From the NCBI GenBank assembly GCA_947653315.1, contig CANTGP010000245.1:1-5172 (forward strand): 5,172 bases of DNA, in the 5' to 3' direction. This DNA comes from an uncultured Lachnospiraceae bacterium (GTDB lineage Bacteria; Bacillota; Clostridia; Lachnospirales; Lachnospiraceae). Shown piece by piece: positions 1-5,121 of this stretch. Each line of letters opens with the position of its first letter. Position 1 is the first letter of the stretch. The position numbers and the translations under genes were made by a program. The notes under the pieces are model-generated. The model did not search any database. It had not been told where the DNA came from and saw only the letters and a list, made by a program, of their open reading frames with translations.

Positions 1-319
1 CTAACTTAAACGGCTTTGTGATATAATCATCACCTCCGATATCCAGCCCCATAATGATGTTGATTTCTTCATCGGAAGCCGTCAGGAAGATAATCGGTAC
101 TTTACTGGAAGCCTGCCTGACTTTTTTGCAGAATTCAAAACCGGTTCCGTCGGGCAGCGATACATCCAAAACCAGTAACTCATACTTATCCGCTTCCCAT
201 AACCCATCCGCTTCTTTTAATGTCCTGGCAACCTCCAGTTCAAATCCCTGCTTTTTAAAGGCAAAGGAAAGTCCGTTTACCAGGCTTAAATCATCTTCAA
301 GAAGTAACAATTTACCCAT
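1..319 (-). CDS. OmpR-family response regulator, receiver domain (partial, C-terminus off window)
   Basis: Only the first 106 residues lie in the window; the gene continues past position 1. Read on the minus strand it starts MGKLLLLEDDLSLVNGL and shows the complete signature of a CheY-like receiver domain. The acidic pair is D9-D10, the phospho-acceptor is D52 in LLVLDVSLPDGTGFEF, the switch Thr is T80 in IIFLTASDEE, and the invariant Lys is K102 in GGDDYITKPF. The DDYITKPF ending is typical of OmpR/PhoB-type regulators, so a winged-helix DNA-binding domain, and perhaps a sensor kinase gene, should follow to the left; both are inference. The start is supported by a GGGAGG ribosome binding site about 8 nt upstream and by a good promoter (see 372-400). 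By family it is a cytoplasmic two-component transcription factor. The signal and targets cannot be told from this fragment. It is divergent from the motor-pair genes. Confidence 0.93.
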   Translation of the reverse strand, partial: MGKLLLLEDDLSLVNGLSFAFKKQGFELEVARTLKEADGLWEADKYELLVLDVSLPDGTGFEFCKKVRQASSKVPIIFLTASDEEINIIMGLDIGGDDYITKPFKL

Positions 320-371
320 GCTTCTTTTCCTCCCTGTTGGTTTCTCCTCCCCATTGGTTCCTACGCCCATT

Positions 372-400
372 ATTATAGCCCGTTCTCCCGCATCACACAA
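372..400 (-). promoter_or_regulatory. Sigma-A-like promoter of the response regulator gene
   Basis: On the minus strand there is a TTGTGT -35 (395-400) and a consensus TATAAT -10 (372-377), separated by exactly 17 nt. Transcription would start near 365, giving a leader of about 45 nt before the ATG at 319. A 7-bp inverted repeat, GCCCGTT/AACGGGC (378-384 and 405-411), brackets the -35 and could be an operator, though an arm this short may be chance. Confidence 0.6.
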
Positions 401-453
401 CCAAAACGGGCGCCGCCAATTCCTAATTTTTGATTAAGATTTCCCCCAATCCC

Positions 454-482
454 TTGTGATACCCTCCCACATGTGATATGGT
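454..482 (+). promoter_or_regulatory. Candidate sigma-A promoter of the motor-pair operon
   Basis: TTGTGA (454-459) and TATGGT (477-482) are separated by 17 nt. This would place the transcript start near 489 and leave only about 20 nt before the ATG at 508. The spacer holds the palindrome CACATGTG (468-475), and TGTGATA occurs twice (455-461 and 472-478), so a regulator could bind here. The hexamers match the consensus only 4 of 6 each, so the call is moderate. Confidence 0.45.
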
Positions 483-494
483 GGAGAAAATACC

Positions 495-501
495 AAGGAG
501 G
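495..501 (+). promoter_or_regulatory. Ribosome binding site that fixes the motor-protein start
   Basis: A full AAGGAGG lies 6 nt before the ATG at 508. The same reading frame has an earlier ATG at 478, but that ATG overlaps the predicted -10 element and has no ribosome binding site. The 508 start is therefore preferred, removing 10 residues. Confidence 0.8.
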
Positions 502-507
502 AATCAT

Positions 508-1677
508 ATGAAAAACAAAATATACTTTATCTTATTTCTATTTTATTTCCTGGTTCTCGGTTTCATCCTTCATTTAAACGGCGTTTTTTCCGGGGAAATT
601 ACCTCCTATGCCAACCTTTTCATTAATGTGGGATGCCTGCTCGTCATCGGAGTCCTGTTTCTCATTTCCGCCGTCAGCTTCACGAAACTGGCGCGCTGCG
701 TGGACGCCCTTTCCGATACCTCTTATTCCATTTACAAACGGTACCAGGAAACCGGCAAAAACCTTTGGGGCGAATACCGTGACAAGAAAAACGTATTCGG
801 GCACCCGGATTTGGACGATGCCTTTGTCCGCTACCAGAAACGCATGAGGGGCTATACCACCAAGCGCGGTCTGTCCGGCACCTGTGACCTGGAGGAATAC
901 ATCAACGAGGATTTATTGGACCAAATCGGCTCCTCCCACTTTAATTCCAATATTTCGGGAACCATGACCGGACTTGGCATCCTCGGCACCTTCGTCGGGC
1001 TGTCGTTAGGTCTTGGCGCTTTTTCCGGCAATGACATTTTCACCATCTCCGATAATGTAGGCCCCCTTTTGGACGGCATGAAAGTGGCATTCCATACTTC
1101 CGTATACGGTATCTTCTTTTCACTGGTATTTAATTTCGTATACCGGAGCATTATGGCTTATTCCTACCGGGAGTTATCGGAATTCCATTCCTGCTACCGC
1201 GAATGCGTCATGCCTTCCACCGGAGCCAATTCCGATGATAATACCAAAGCGATGCTGGTATACCAGGCAAACATGGCAAATTCCATGAAATCCATCCTGG
1301 ACCTGTTAAAAGGCACCGCCGCGGAACAAAGCGCCGGAATGGAACGCATCCTGAAGGAATTTGTGCGCCAGCTTTCCGACACCATGGGTTCCGATTTTGA
1401 AAAGCTGGGAAAATCCTTAAACGAAGCCTGCGACGCACAGGCCGTTTATTCCCGCAACTACCAAAGCATGGAAAATACCACAAGGGAGCTGTTGGAAGCA
1501 AGCCGCGGACTGATGGAAACCTTAGACCATACCATGACGCGCCAGGAACGGTTTTCCAAGGAACTAAAGAACCAGCAGGAAATGCTTTCCCGCGCCTGCG
1601 ACACCTTAAACGAAGATATCAGCAACCAGTTATATACGTTTAACCAAATGAGGGATTTATATGAAAAAGAATCGTAA
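508..1677 (+). CDS. MotA/TolQ/ExbB-family ion-channel motor protein, ZorA-like, with helical tail
   Basis: This 389-residue membrane protein has the layout of the stator/ion-channel subunit of a proton- or sodium-driven motor. Visible in order are TM1 (about 5-23), TM2 (about 36-57), a cytoplasmic stretch (about 58-148), TM3 (about 150-172) with the motif GTMTGLGILGTFVGLSLGLG, and TM4 (about 192-216) starting GMKVAFHTSVYGIFFSL. A mostly charged, helix-prone tail of about 170 residues (220-389) follows. The LGTFVGL motif with T161 and the FHTSVYG motif with T197-S198 are the family's channel-lining signatures. Flagellar MotA lacks such a tail; ZorA of Zorya anti-phage systems has one, so the protein looks more ZorA-like than flagellar. 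No flagellar or chemotaxis genes are nearby. The stop overlaps the next gene by 17 nt, so the two are translationally coupled and the products should form one complex. Family placement is firm. A role in defence, envelope maintenance or something else is not shown by the sequence. Confidence 0.88.
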   Translation: MKNKIYFILFLFYFLVLGFILHLNGVFSGEITSYANLFINVGCLLVIGVLFLISAVSFTKLARCVDALSDTSYSIYKRYQETGKNLWGEYRDKKNVFGHPDLDDAFVRYQKRMRGYTTKRGLSGTCDLEEYINEDLLDQIGSSHFNSNISGTMTGLGILGTFVGLSLGLGAFSGNDIFTISDNVGPLLDGMKVAFHTSVYGIFFSLVFNFVYRSIMAYSYRELSEFHSCYRECVMPSTGANSDDNTKAMLVYQANMANSMKSILDLLKGTAAEQSAGMERILKEFVRQLSDTMGSDFEKLGKSLNEACDAQAVYSRNYQSMENTTRELLEASRGLMETLDHTMTRQERFSKELKNQQEMLSRACDTLNEDISNQLYTFNQMRDLYEKES

Positions 1678-2545
1678 AAACAGGGAAGCCTTTCAGGAAC
1701 ACAGCTTTTGGCAGTCCTATTCGGACATGATGGCGGCGCTGCTTCTGATTTTCGTGCTGATGATTGCCATTACGCTTTCCATTTATAAACAGAAAACCTC
1801 GGATTTGGAGCAGACGCGCATCGAATTAAACTCCGCCAAGGAAGATTTGGACAAATACCGGGAGGAAATCGCCCTTTCCAACCAAGAACTGGAAGATTCC
1901 TTAAACCAGTTGAAAGAAGCCTATGCTTATTCGGAAATGACCGAGGCGGAACTCGCCAACGCCTATGCGGAAATCGACAGCGCAAGGGCTGAGCTTGCCG
2001 CCACCAAAAGCGAACTGCAGGACATCGTCGGCATCCGCACGGACATCATCGGCGCGCTGCAGAGCACTTTCAGCAATTCCACGATGAAAGTGGACCCGCA
2101 GACCGGCTCCATCACGTTTTCCTCCGACGTGCTGTTCCGCTACAACAGCGCCAAGCTGACGCCGGAAAGCAAGGATACGCTGCAGGAAATCATTCCCCTG
2201 TATTTGGACGTGCTGTTACAGGATACCTACCGCCCTTACATCGCGGAAATCATCATCGAAGGACATACCGATACGGACGGCGGCTACCAAAGCAACATGG
2301 AGCTTTCCTATAACCGCGCCAATGCGGTGGCAAACTTCTGCCAGGACTCCAAAAACGGTCTAAGCGAGGAGAAAATCGAACAGCTCAGACAGCTCATGAC
2401 CGTCAACGGCCGTTCATACAGCAACCCTGTTTATGAGGAAAATTCACAGGAAATCGACATGGCGGCTTCCAGAAGGGTGGAAATCAAGTTCCGGCTCAGG
2501 GAAGATGAAATGATTGAAAAAATCGCGGGCATTTTGGCACAGTAA
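1661..2545 (+). CDS. MotB/OmpA-family motor partner with peptidoglycan-binding domain, ZorB-like
   Basis: This 294-residue protein partners the preceding channel protein. A short basic N-terminus leads into one TM helix (about 22-43). The motif SYSDMMAALLLIFVLMIAI places an Asp, D22, at the membrane edge, where MotB and ZorB carry their ion-binding Asp. A coiled coil rich in Glu, Leu and Lys follows (about 47-120), then an OmpA-like domain (about 145-280). That domain contains IIIEGHTDTDGGYQ and NMELSYNRANAVANF; D204 and R219 match the OmpA-fold residues that hold peptidoglycan. It ends with ASRRVEIKFRLR, the usual last strand. By family the C-terminal domain anchors the complex to the cell wall outside the membrane while the channel partner moves. 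A GAGGG ribosome binding site sits 6 nt before the ATG, inside the upstream gene. The coiled coil is longer than in flagellar MotB. The gene ends 17 nt from the convergent tatD, leaving no space for further operon members. Confidence 0.9.
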   Translation: MKKNRKNREAFQEHSFWQSYSDMMAALLLIFVLMIAITLSIYKQKTSDLEQTRIELNSAKEDLDKYREEIALSNQELEDSLNQLKEAYAYSEMTEAELANAYAEIDSARAELAATKSELQDIVGIRTDIIGALQSTFSNSTMKVDPQTGSITFSSDVLFRYNSAKLTPESKDTLQEIIPLYLDVLLQDTYRPYIAEIIIEGHTDTDGGYQSNMELSYNRANAVANFCQDSKNGLSEEKIEQLRQLMTVNGRSYSNPVYEENSQEIDMAASRRVEIKFRLREDEMIEKIAGILAQ

Positions 2546-2562
2546 CGGAGCACGCTTCCCGC

Positions 2563-3387
2563 TCATTCCGGATTTTGGGGCAGCCGGAATATCCTTTCGG
2601 TATTTTCCCTTGCATGTTCCGTTAAGGTATCTTCGGATACTTTCATGTATTTTGCCAAATCGCGTATGACATACCGGATATTTTGGGGAACGTTTGTCCG
2701 TCCAAGTCCCGGAACATTCCTGGGGGTTAAATAAGGGGCATCCGTTTCCACCAAAATCCGGTCCAGCGGAATCATGGCCACGGCTTCCCGCAGTTCTTTT
2801 GCCCTGCGGTCGTCACAAATCCATCCCGTAATACCGATGGAAAATCCCATGGAAAGATACCGGTCCAGCGTTTTTTTGTTTCCCGTAAAACAATGTACCA
2901 CGGATTTACGGCAGATATCCGGGTGCTTTTTAAACCTTTTTACAAAATCATCGGCTGCGCTGCGTTCATGGAGAAATAACGGCATATCCAGTTTCTCCGC
3001 AAGGACAATCTGCTTTTCCAGGCACCGGATTTGGTTTTCTTTCGTTGAAAACATCCGGTCATAATCCAGCCCGCATTCCCCCACGGCAACCATTTTCCCG
3101 TTTCCCGTAAGAATCCGCTCCATCCGGTTAAAATCTTCCTGTACGGCGCGGTCCGCATTATGGGGATGTATCCCTGCCGTACCGTATGCATGGTGGTTTT
3201 TCACGAATTCATGGATTTGCCCGTTCTCTTTCCCGTCCGTTCCGGTCAGGATACAGCAGACACCGGCCTCCCCCGCCTCCCGGATGACTAATTCCGGTTC
3301 CGGGAACTGCCTGCAAAAAAGGTTTAACCCAATATCATAATATTTTACCGATTTTACTGATTTTGCTGGTTTTACCATTTCTCCCAT
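2563..3387 (-). CDS. tatD: TatD-family metal-dependent hydrolase / 3'-5' DNase
   Basis: The 274-residue product has the TIM-barrel amidohydrolase pattern of TatD. It shows DIGLNLFCRQF at 18-28, GIHPH (H74, H76), GECGLDYDR with E104, MPLFLH with H140, VVHCFTG with H165, and ILVETDAPYLTPRN with D216. These are the family's metal and catalytic positions. The stretches IGITGWICDDRR and VETDAPYL, and the DIGxNL start in place of the HxH found in YcfH/YabD relatives, resemble E. coli TatD itself. That enzyme is a Mg-dependent cytosolic exonuclease linked to DNA repair and fragmentation; despite its name it is not needed for Tat export. The chosen start is the ATG at 3387, with AAAGGAAG 7 nt upstream; an ATG at 3378 is a close alternative. 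The open frame continues upstream to 3606, but that part overlaps the LysM gene and looks non-coding. Residues 4-15 are a repeat-encoded extension absent from E. coli TatD. It probably shares a transcript with the upstream LysM lipoprotein gene, 88 nt away. Confidence 0.92.
   Translation of the reverse strand: MGEMVKPAKSVKSVKYYDIGLNLFCRQFPEPELVIREAGEAGVCCILTGTDGKENGQIHEFVKNHHAYGTAGIHPHNADRAVQEDFNRMERILTGNGKMVAVGECGLDYDRMFSTKENQIRCLEKQIVLAEKLDMPLFLHERSAADDFVKRFKKHPDICRKSVVHCFTGNKKTLDRYLSMGFSIGITGWICDDRRAKELREAVAMIPLDRILVETDAPYLTPRNVPGLGRTNVPQNIRYVIRDLAKYMKVSEDTLTEHARENTERIFRLPQNPE
3343..3378 (-). repeat. Four imperfect 9-bp units at the tatD 5' end
   Basis: On the plus strand the units read TTTTACCGA, TTTTACTGA, TTTTGCTGG and TTTTACCAT with no gap. 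On the coding strand each is three codons ending in Lys, giving MVK-PAK-SVK-SVK, the N-terminal extension ahead of the conserved TatD barrel. Copy number could vary without breaking the frame. Confidence 0.75.
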
Positions 3388-3394
3388 ACCCCCG

Positions 3395-3402
3395 CTTCCT
3401 TT
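3395..3402 (-). promoter_or_regulatory. Ribosome binding site that fixes the tatD start
   Basis: AAAGGAAG on the minus strand sits 7 nt before the ATG at 3387. The alternative ATG at 3378 has only GGGAG at 2 nt, too close for normal initiation. This favours the 274-residue product. Confidence 0.6.
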
Positions 3403-3411
3403 CCTGCCAAC

Positions 3412-3488
3412 TTTCAGACATGTCCTAATCCGTCTTTGAAAATCCATTCCTGATATCCCGATTTTCAAACACGCTCTAATCCGTCTTT
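3412..3488 (-). repeat. Two imperfect 26-bp direct repeats, 51 bp apart, at the end of the LysM gene
   Basis: The copies are 3412-3437 and 3463-3488, matching at about 22 of 26 positions, with the core CTAATCCGTCTTT identical. The right copy carries the real end of the LysM gene (Lys-Thr-Asp-stop). The left copy carries the same Lys-Thr-Asp-stop in the same frame, 17 codons further on. This suggests a tandem duplication of the gene end that has since diverged. Confidence 0.7.
3435..3469. repeat. Perfect 10-bp inverted repeat in the lysM-tatD gap
   Basis: TTTGAAAATC (3435-3444) and GATTTTCAAA (3460-3469) are perfect reverse complements around a 15-nt loop. No T-run follows on either strand, so it is not a typical rho-independent terminator. 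It could be an RNA-processing or stability element between the two genes, or a by-product of the direct repeat it overlaps. Confidence 0.55.
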
Positions 3489-4768
3489 CCAAATGGAGAC
3501 GGAATCTCAATCCACTGCCCGGCCAAAATCCGGTCCGGGTCCGCAAGCCCATTGACTTCTGCCAGCAGAGGATATCGGCCGTCGCTGCCCAAATAAATCC
3601 GGGCAATATCCGAAAGCGTATCCCCCTTTTTTACATGATAGCAATACGGATTCGCGTGAAAGGTTTCCATAAAAACCGCCAATGCATCCAGGCATGCTTC
3701 GGGATGTTCGGCTCCGGTTTTAATCTTTGCCTGTATGAGCCAGATCCCCGCATCCCCGTTTATGACAGGCACAGCCATATGGTACTGATATCCTCCGCCT
3801 TCCCCTTTAAAAACCAAATAATCATACCATACGCTGCTTTCCCTTGAGCACTCCCATACAATCTGCATCTCCTTAGCAAGCTGCTCCATATACCCGTAAA
3901 TTGACGCTTCGTCCGTAAAAGTCCCCTCAGGCAGCACGGTAATCATGGTCTCGCCCATGTCTTCTTCCGGCTGTTCCAAAAGCTCCCACATAAGATTGGG
4001 GTACCCCCAAATCCGGTACTGAGCGTCATGCCATGTATTTTCCATCCCCTGTGCCAAAAATACCCTTGTTACGTCCATGGTGGCAATCGCTTGCCTGCCG
4101 CCGTCTGCCAGCTCCACAAACAACCGATAATCAAGCTCCCACCAACTGGTCAAATCATCCATACGGTCCGTGCGCTCTGCACAGAACAGTTCCAGTGTCA
4201 GCTTCTTATCCTCCAGCCCGAGTTCCGGGAAATCCGACAGATATTCGGTAAACGCATCCTGCAAAAAACCGTCCGCAATCAACTGCCTTGTTTTAGCCAT
4301 CCCCTCGTTAAATTCCTTGCAGTCCTCCCCGACGACATTTTTTTCATCCAGTTCCCTGAGCACTTCGTGTTCCCTTTCGCCGATATACTCCACACGGACG
4401 CCGGAGCCCATAAACCCGGTCCGCCCTCCGTCAGGTATGATAAAACAGACATCATGGTCATGGCAAATCACATGGGTGACCGTGCGTTTCCCATAAGAAA
4501 CCGTCCCGTCTTCCTGCCTGACAGGATGCCATTCTTCCACCGGATCCAAAATATTGATGATTTCCGAAGAAGGCAGCGGCACCAACTCCCGCGGAACGGT
4601 TTCATCCACGGCAGGCAGCGTATCGATTACCGTAATTTCAGGAAACGTTTCTTCCGTCTCCTGCCGGGCGCCGCCGTCAAACGGCTGGGCGCCGTATACT
4701 TTTCGGGTACATCCGTATAACAGGAACATTACGGCTGCAATACATAATTTCCATCGTTTTTGAAGCAT
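3476..4768 (-). CDS. Putative lipoprotein with C-terminal LysM domain
   Basis: The 430-residue product starts MLQKRWKLCIAAVMFLLYGC, a short basic region, a hydrophobic stretch and a lipobox-like LLYGC. This predicts lipid attachment at C20 and an extracellular, membrane-anchored protein. An acidic, Pro- and Thr-rich linker follows (about 28-80). Residues about 80-370 are a folded-looking region that I do not recognise. The end (about 376-423) is a LysM domain: YHVKKGDTLSDIARIYLG, then NGLADPDRILAGQWIEIP. LysM domains bind N-acetylglucosamine in peptidoglycan, so the protein should bridge membrane and wall; no catalytic motif is evident. The ATG at 4768 gives a compact signal peptide. In-frame ATGs at 4822 and 4819 have an AAAGGG site 5 and 8 nt upstream and would add 18 or 17 residues before the signal, so the start is uncertain. 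The likely partner in the operon is tatD downstream. The Tyr at the -2 lipobox position is unusual. Confidence 0.78.
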   Translation of the reverse strand: MLQKRWKLCIAAVMFLLYGCTRKVYGAQPFDGGARQETEETFPEITVIDTLPAVDETVPRELVPLPSSEIINILDPVEEWHPVRQEDGTVSYGKRTVTHVICHDHDVCFIIPDGGRTGFMGSGVRVEYIGEREHEVLRELDEKNVVGEDCKEFNEGMAKTRQLIADGFLQDAFTEYLSDFPELGLEDKKLTLELFCAERTDRMDDLTSWWELDYRLFVELADGGRQAIATMDVTRVFLAQGMENTWHDAQYRIWGYPNLMWELLEQPEEDMGETMITVLPEGTFTDEASIYGYMEQLAKEMQIVWECSRESSVWYDYLVFKGEGGGYQYHMAVPVINGDAGIWLIQAKIKTGAEHPEACLDALAVFMETFHANPYCYHVKKGDTLSDIARIYLGSDGRYPLLAEVNGLADPDRILAGQWIEIPSPFGKTD

Positions 4769-4894
4769 GATTTGTTTTCCTTTTCCTTCGTAATATTCTG
4801 AAGGCATCAGCACCTTCATCATATTTTCCCTTTAAAAATGGTTCCATCTATTTCATTATTTTCAAAAACTTATATAATCACATGCAACTTTACA

Positions 4895-4933
4895 CTCTTT
4901 TACATTTAGTCTCTTTTACATTTAGTCTCTTTT
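4895..4933. repeat. 16-bp tandem repeat, 2.4 copies, upstream of the LysM gene
   Basis: CTCTTTTACATTTAGT occurs at 4895-4910 and again, identical, at 4911-4926; a third partial copy, CTCTTTT, covers 4927-4933. It lies 70-115 nt before the upstream start codons of the lipoprotein gene, so it is in the promoter region or 5' leader. Its role is unknown. Confidence 0.85.
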
Positions 4934-4950
4934 CTCTTTCCGCTGTATCC

Positions 4951-4980
4951 AATATACCACTCTCCTTTCTTGCGTTTAAA
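4951..4980 (-). promoter_or_regulatory. Weak candidate promoter for the LysM lipoprotein-tatD unit
   Basis: On the minus strand TTTAAA (4975-4980) and TATATT (4951-4956) are spaced by 18 nt. A start near 4944 would put the 16-bp tandem repeat inside the leader. An AT-rich TATATAA nearer the gene (around 4871) could be another -10, but it lacks a convincing -35. Confidence 0.3.
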
Positions 4981-4985
4981 ACAAT

Positions 4986-5015
4986 CGAGTAGGGGAAAAG
5001 CATTTCCCCTACTCG
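4986..5015. repeat. Perfect 13-bp stem-loop
   Basis: CGAGTAGGGGAAA (4986-4998) and its exact reverse complement (5003-5015) surround a 4-nt loop. On the minus strand it is followed by ATTGTTTT, so it could be a backup terminator for leftward transcription from the tRNA. The T-run is imperfect, and the element could instead be part of a dispersed repeat. Confidence 0.6.
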
Positions 5016-5020
5016 TGTGC

Positions 5021-5063
5021 CGGGCACCCGTCAGCTTTGCTGGCATCTTCCTCGGGGTGCCCG
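5021..5063. repeat. Compound stem-loop with a perfect 9-bp outer stem
   Basis: CGGGCACCC (5021-5029) pairs with GGGTGCCCG (5055-5063). Inside, CAGC/GCTG (5032-5042) can form a second small stem around a 3-nt loop; on the plus strand it extends by a G-U and a G-C pair. GTGTGC directly flanks both sides (5015-5020 and 5063-5068). No T-run follows on either strand, so it is not a standard terminator. Confidence 0.55.
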
Positions 5064-5070
5064 TGTGCAT

Positions 5071-5110
5071 AAAAAACGCTGAAACCATCATAACTACTGA
5101 TGTTTCAACG
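5071..5110 (-). terminator. Rho-independent terminator of the tRNA-Leu transcript
   Basis: Read leftward, a hairpin (5110-5077) has a 9-bp stem with one G-U pair, a one-base bulge, 4 more base pairs and a 7-nt loop. It is followed at once by six T residues (5076-5071). It starts 11 nt after the tRNA 3' end, as expected for a tRNA transcription unit. Confidence 0.85.
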
Positions 5111-5121
5111 TCTTTCAATAC

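Larger units (their letters stand above)
4769..5121. other. Non-coding region between the LysM gene and tRNA-Leu
   Basis: This stretch of about 350 nt holds the lipoprotein gene's ribosome binding site and leader, the 16-bp tandem repeat, a weak promoter, two stem-loops and the tRNA terminator. I see no credible protein gene in it. An 84-codon minus-strand frame (4906-5160) runs through the tRNA and the hairpins and is judged spurious. Confidence 0.7.

Noticed and set aside
54..437. Plus-strand open frame of 127 codons
   Set aside because: It lies antisense to the response regulator, whose frame has all receiver-domain motifs. The product is Ser/Pro-rich low-complexity sequence.
508..2545. 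Flagellar MotA/MotB genes
   Set aside because: The channel protein has a long tail, the partner has an extended coiled coil, and there are no flagellar or chemotaxis genes in the window. The ZorAB-like description fits better.
2565..2590. ATTCCGG/CCGGAAT inverted repeat as a bidirectional terminator for the convergent genes
   Set aside because: The stem is only 7 bp with a 12-nt loop, lies inside the tatD coding end and has no T-run on either strand.
3388..3606. N-terminal extension of the tatD frame by 73 residues
   Set aside because: It overlaps the LysM coding sequence and the direct repeats, contains no family motif, and TatD proteins start at the DIGxNL strand. A good ribosome binding site supports the 3387 start.
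4028..4720. Plus-strand open frame of 230 codons
   Set aside because: It is antisense to the LysM lipoprotein gene. It is rich in His, Pro, Arg and Phe, as antisense frames often are, has no ribosome binding site and no recognisable domain.
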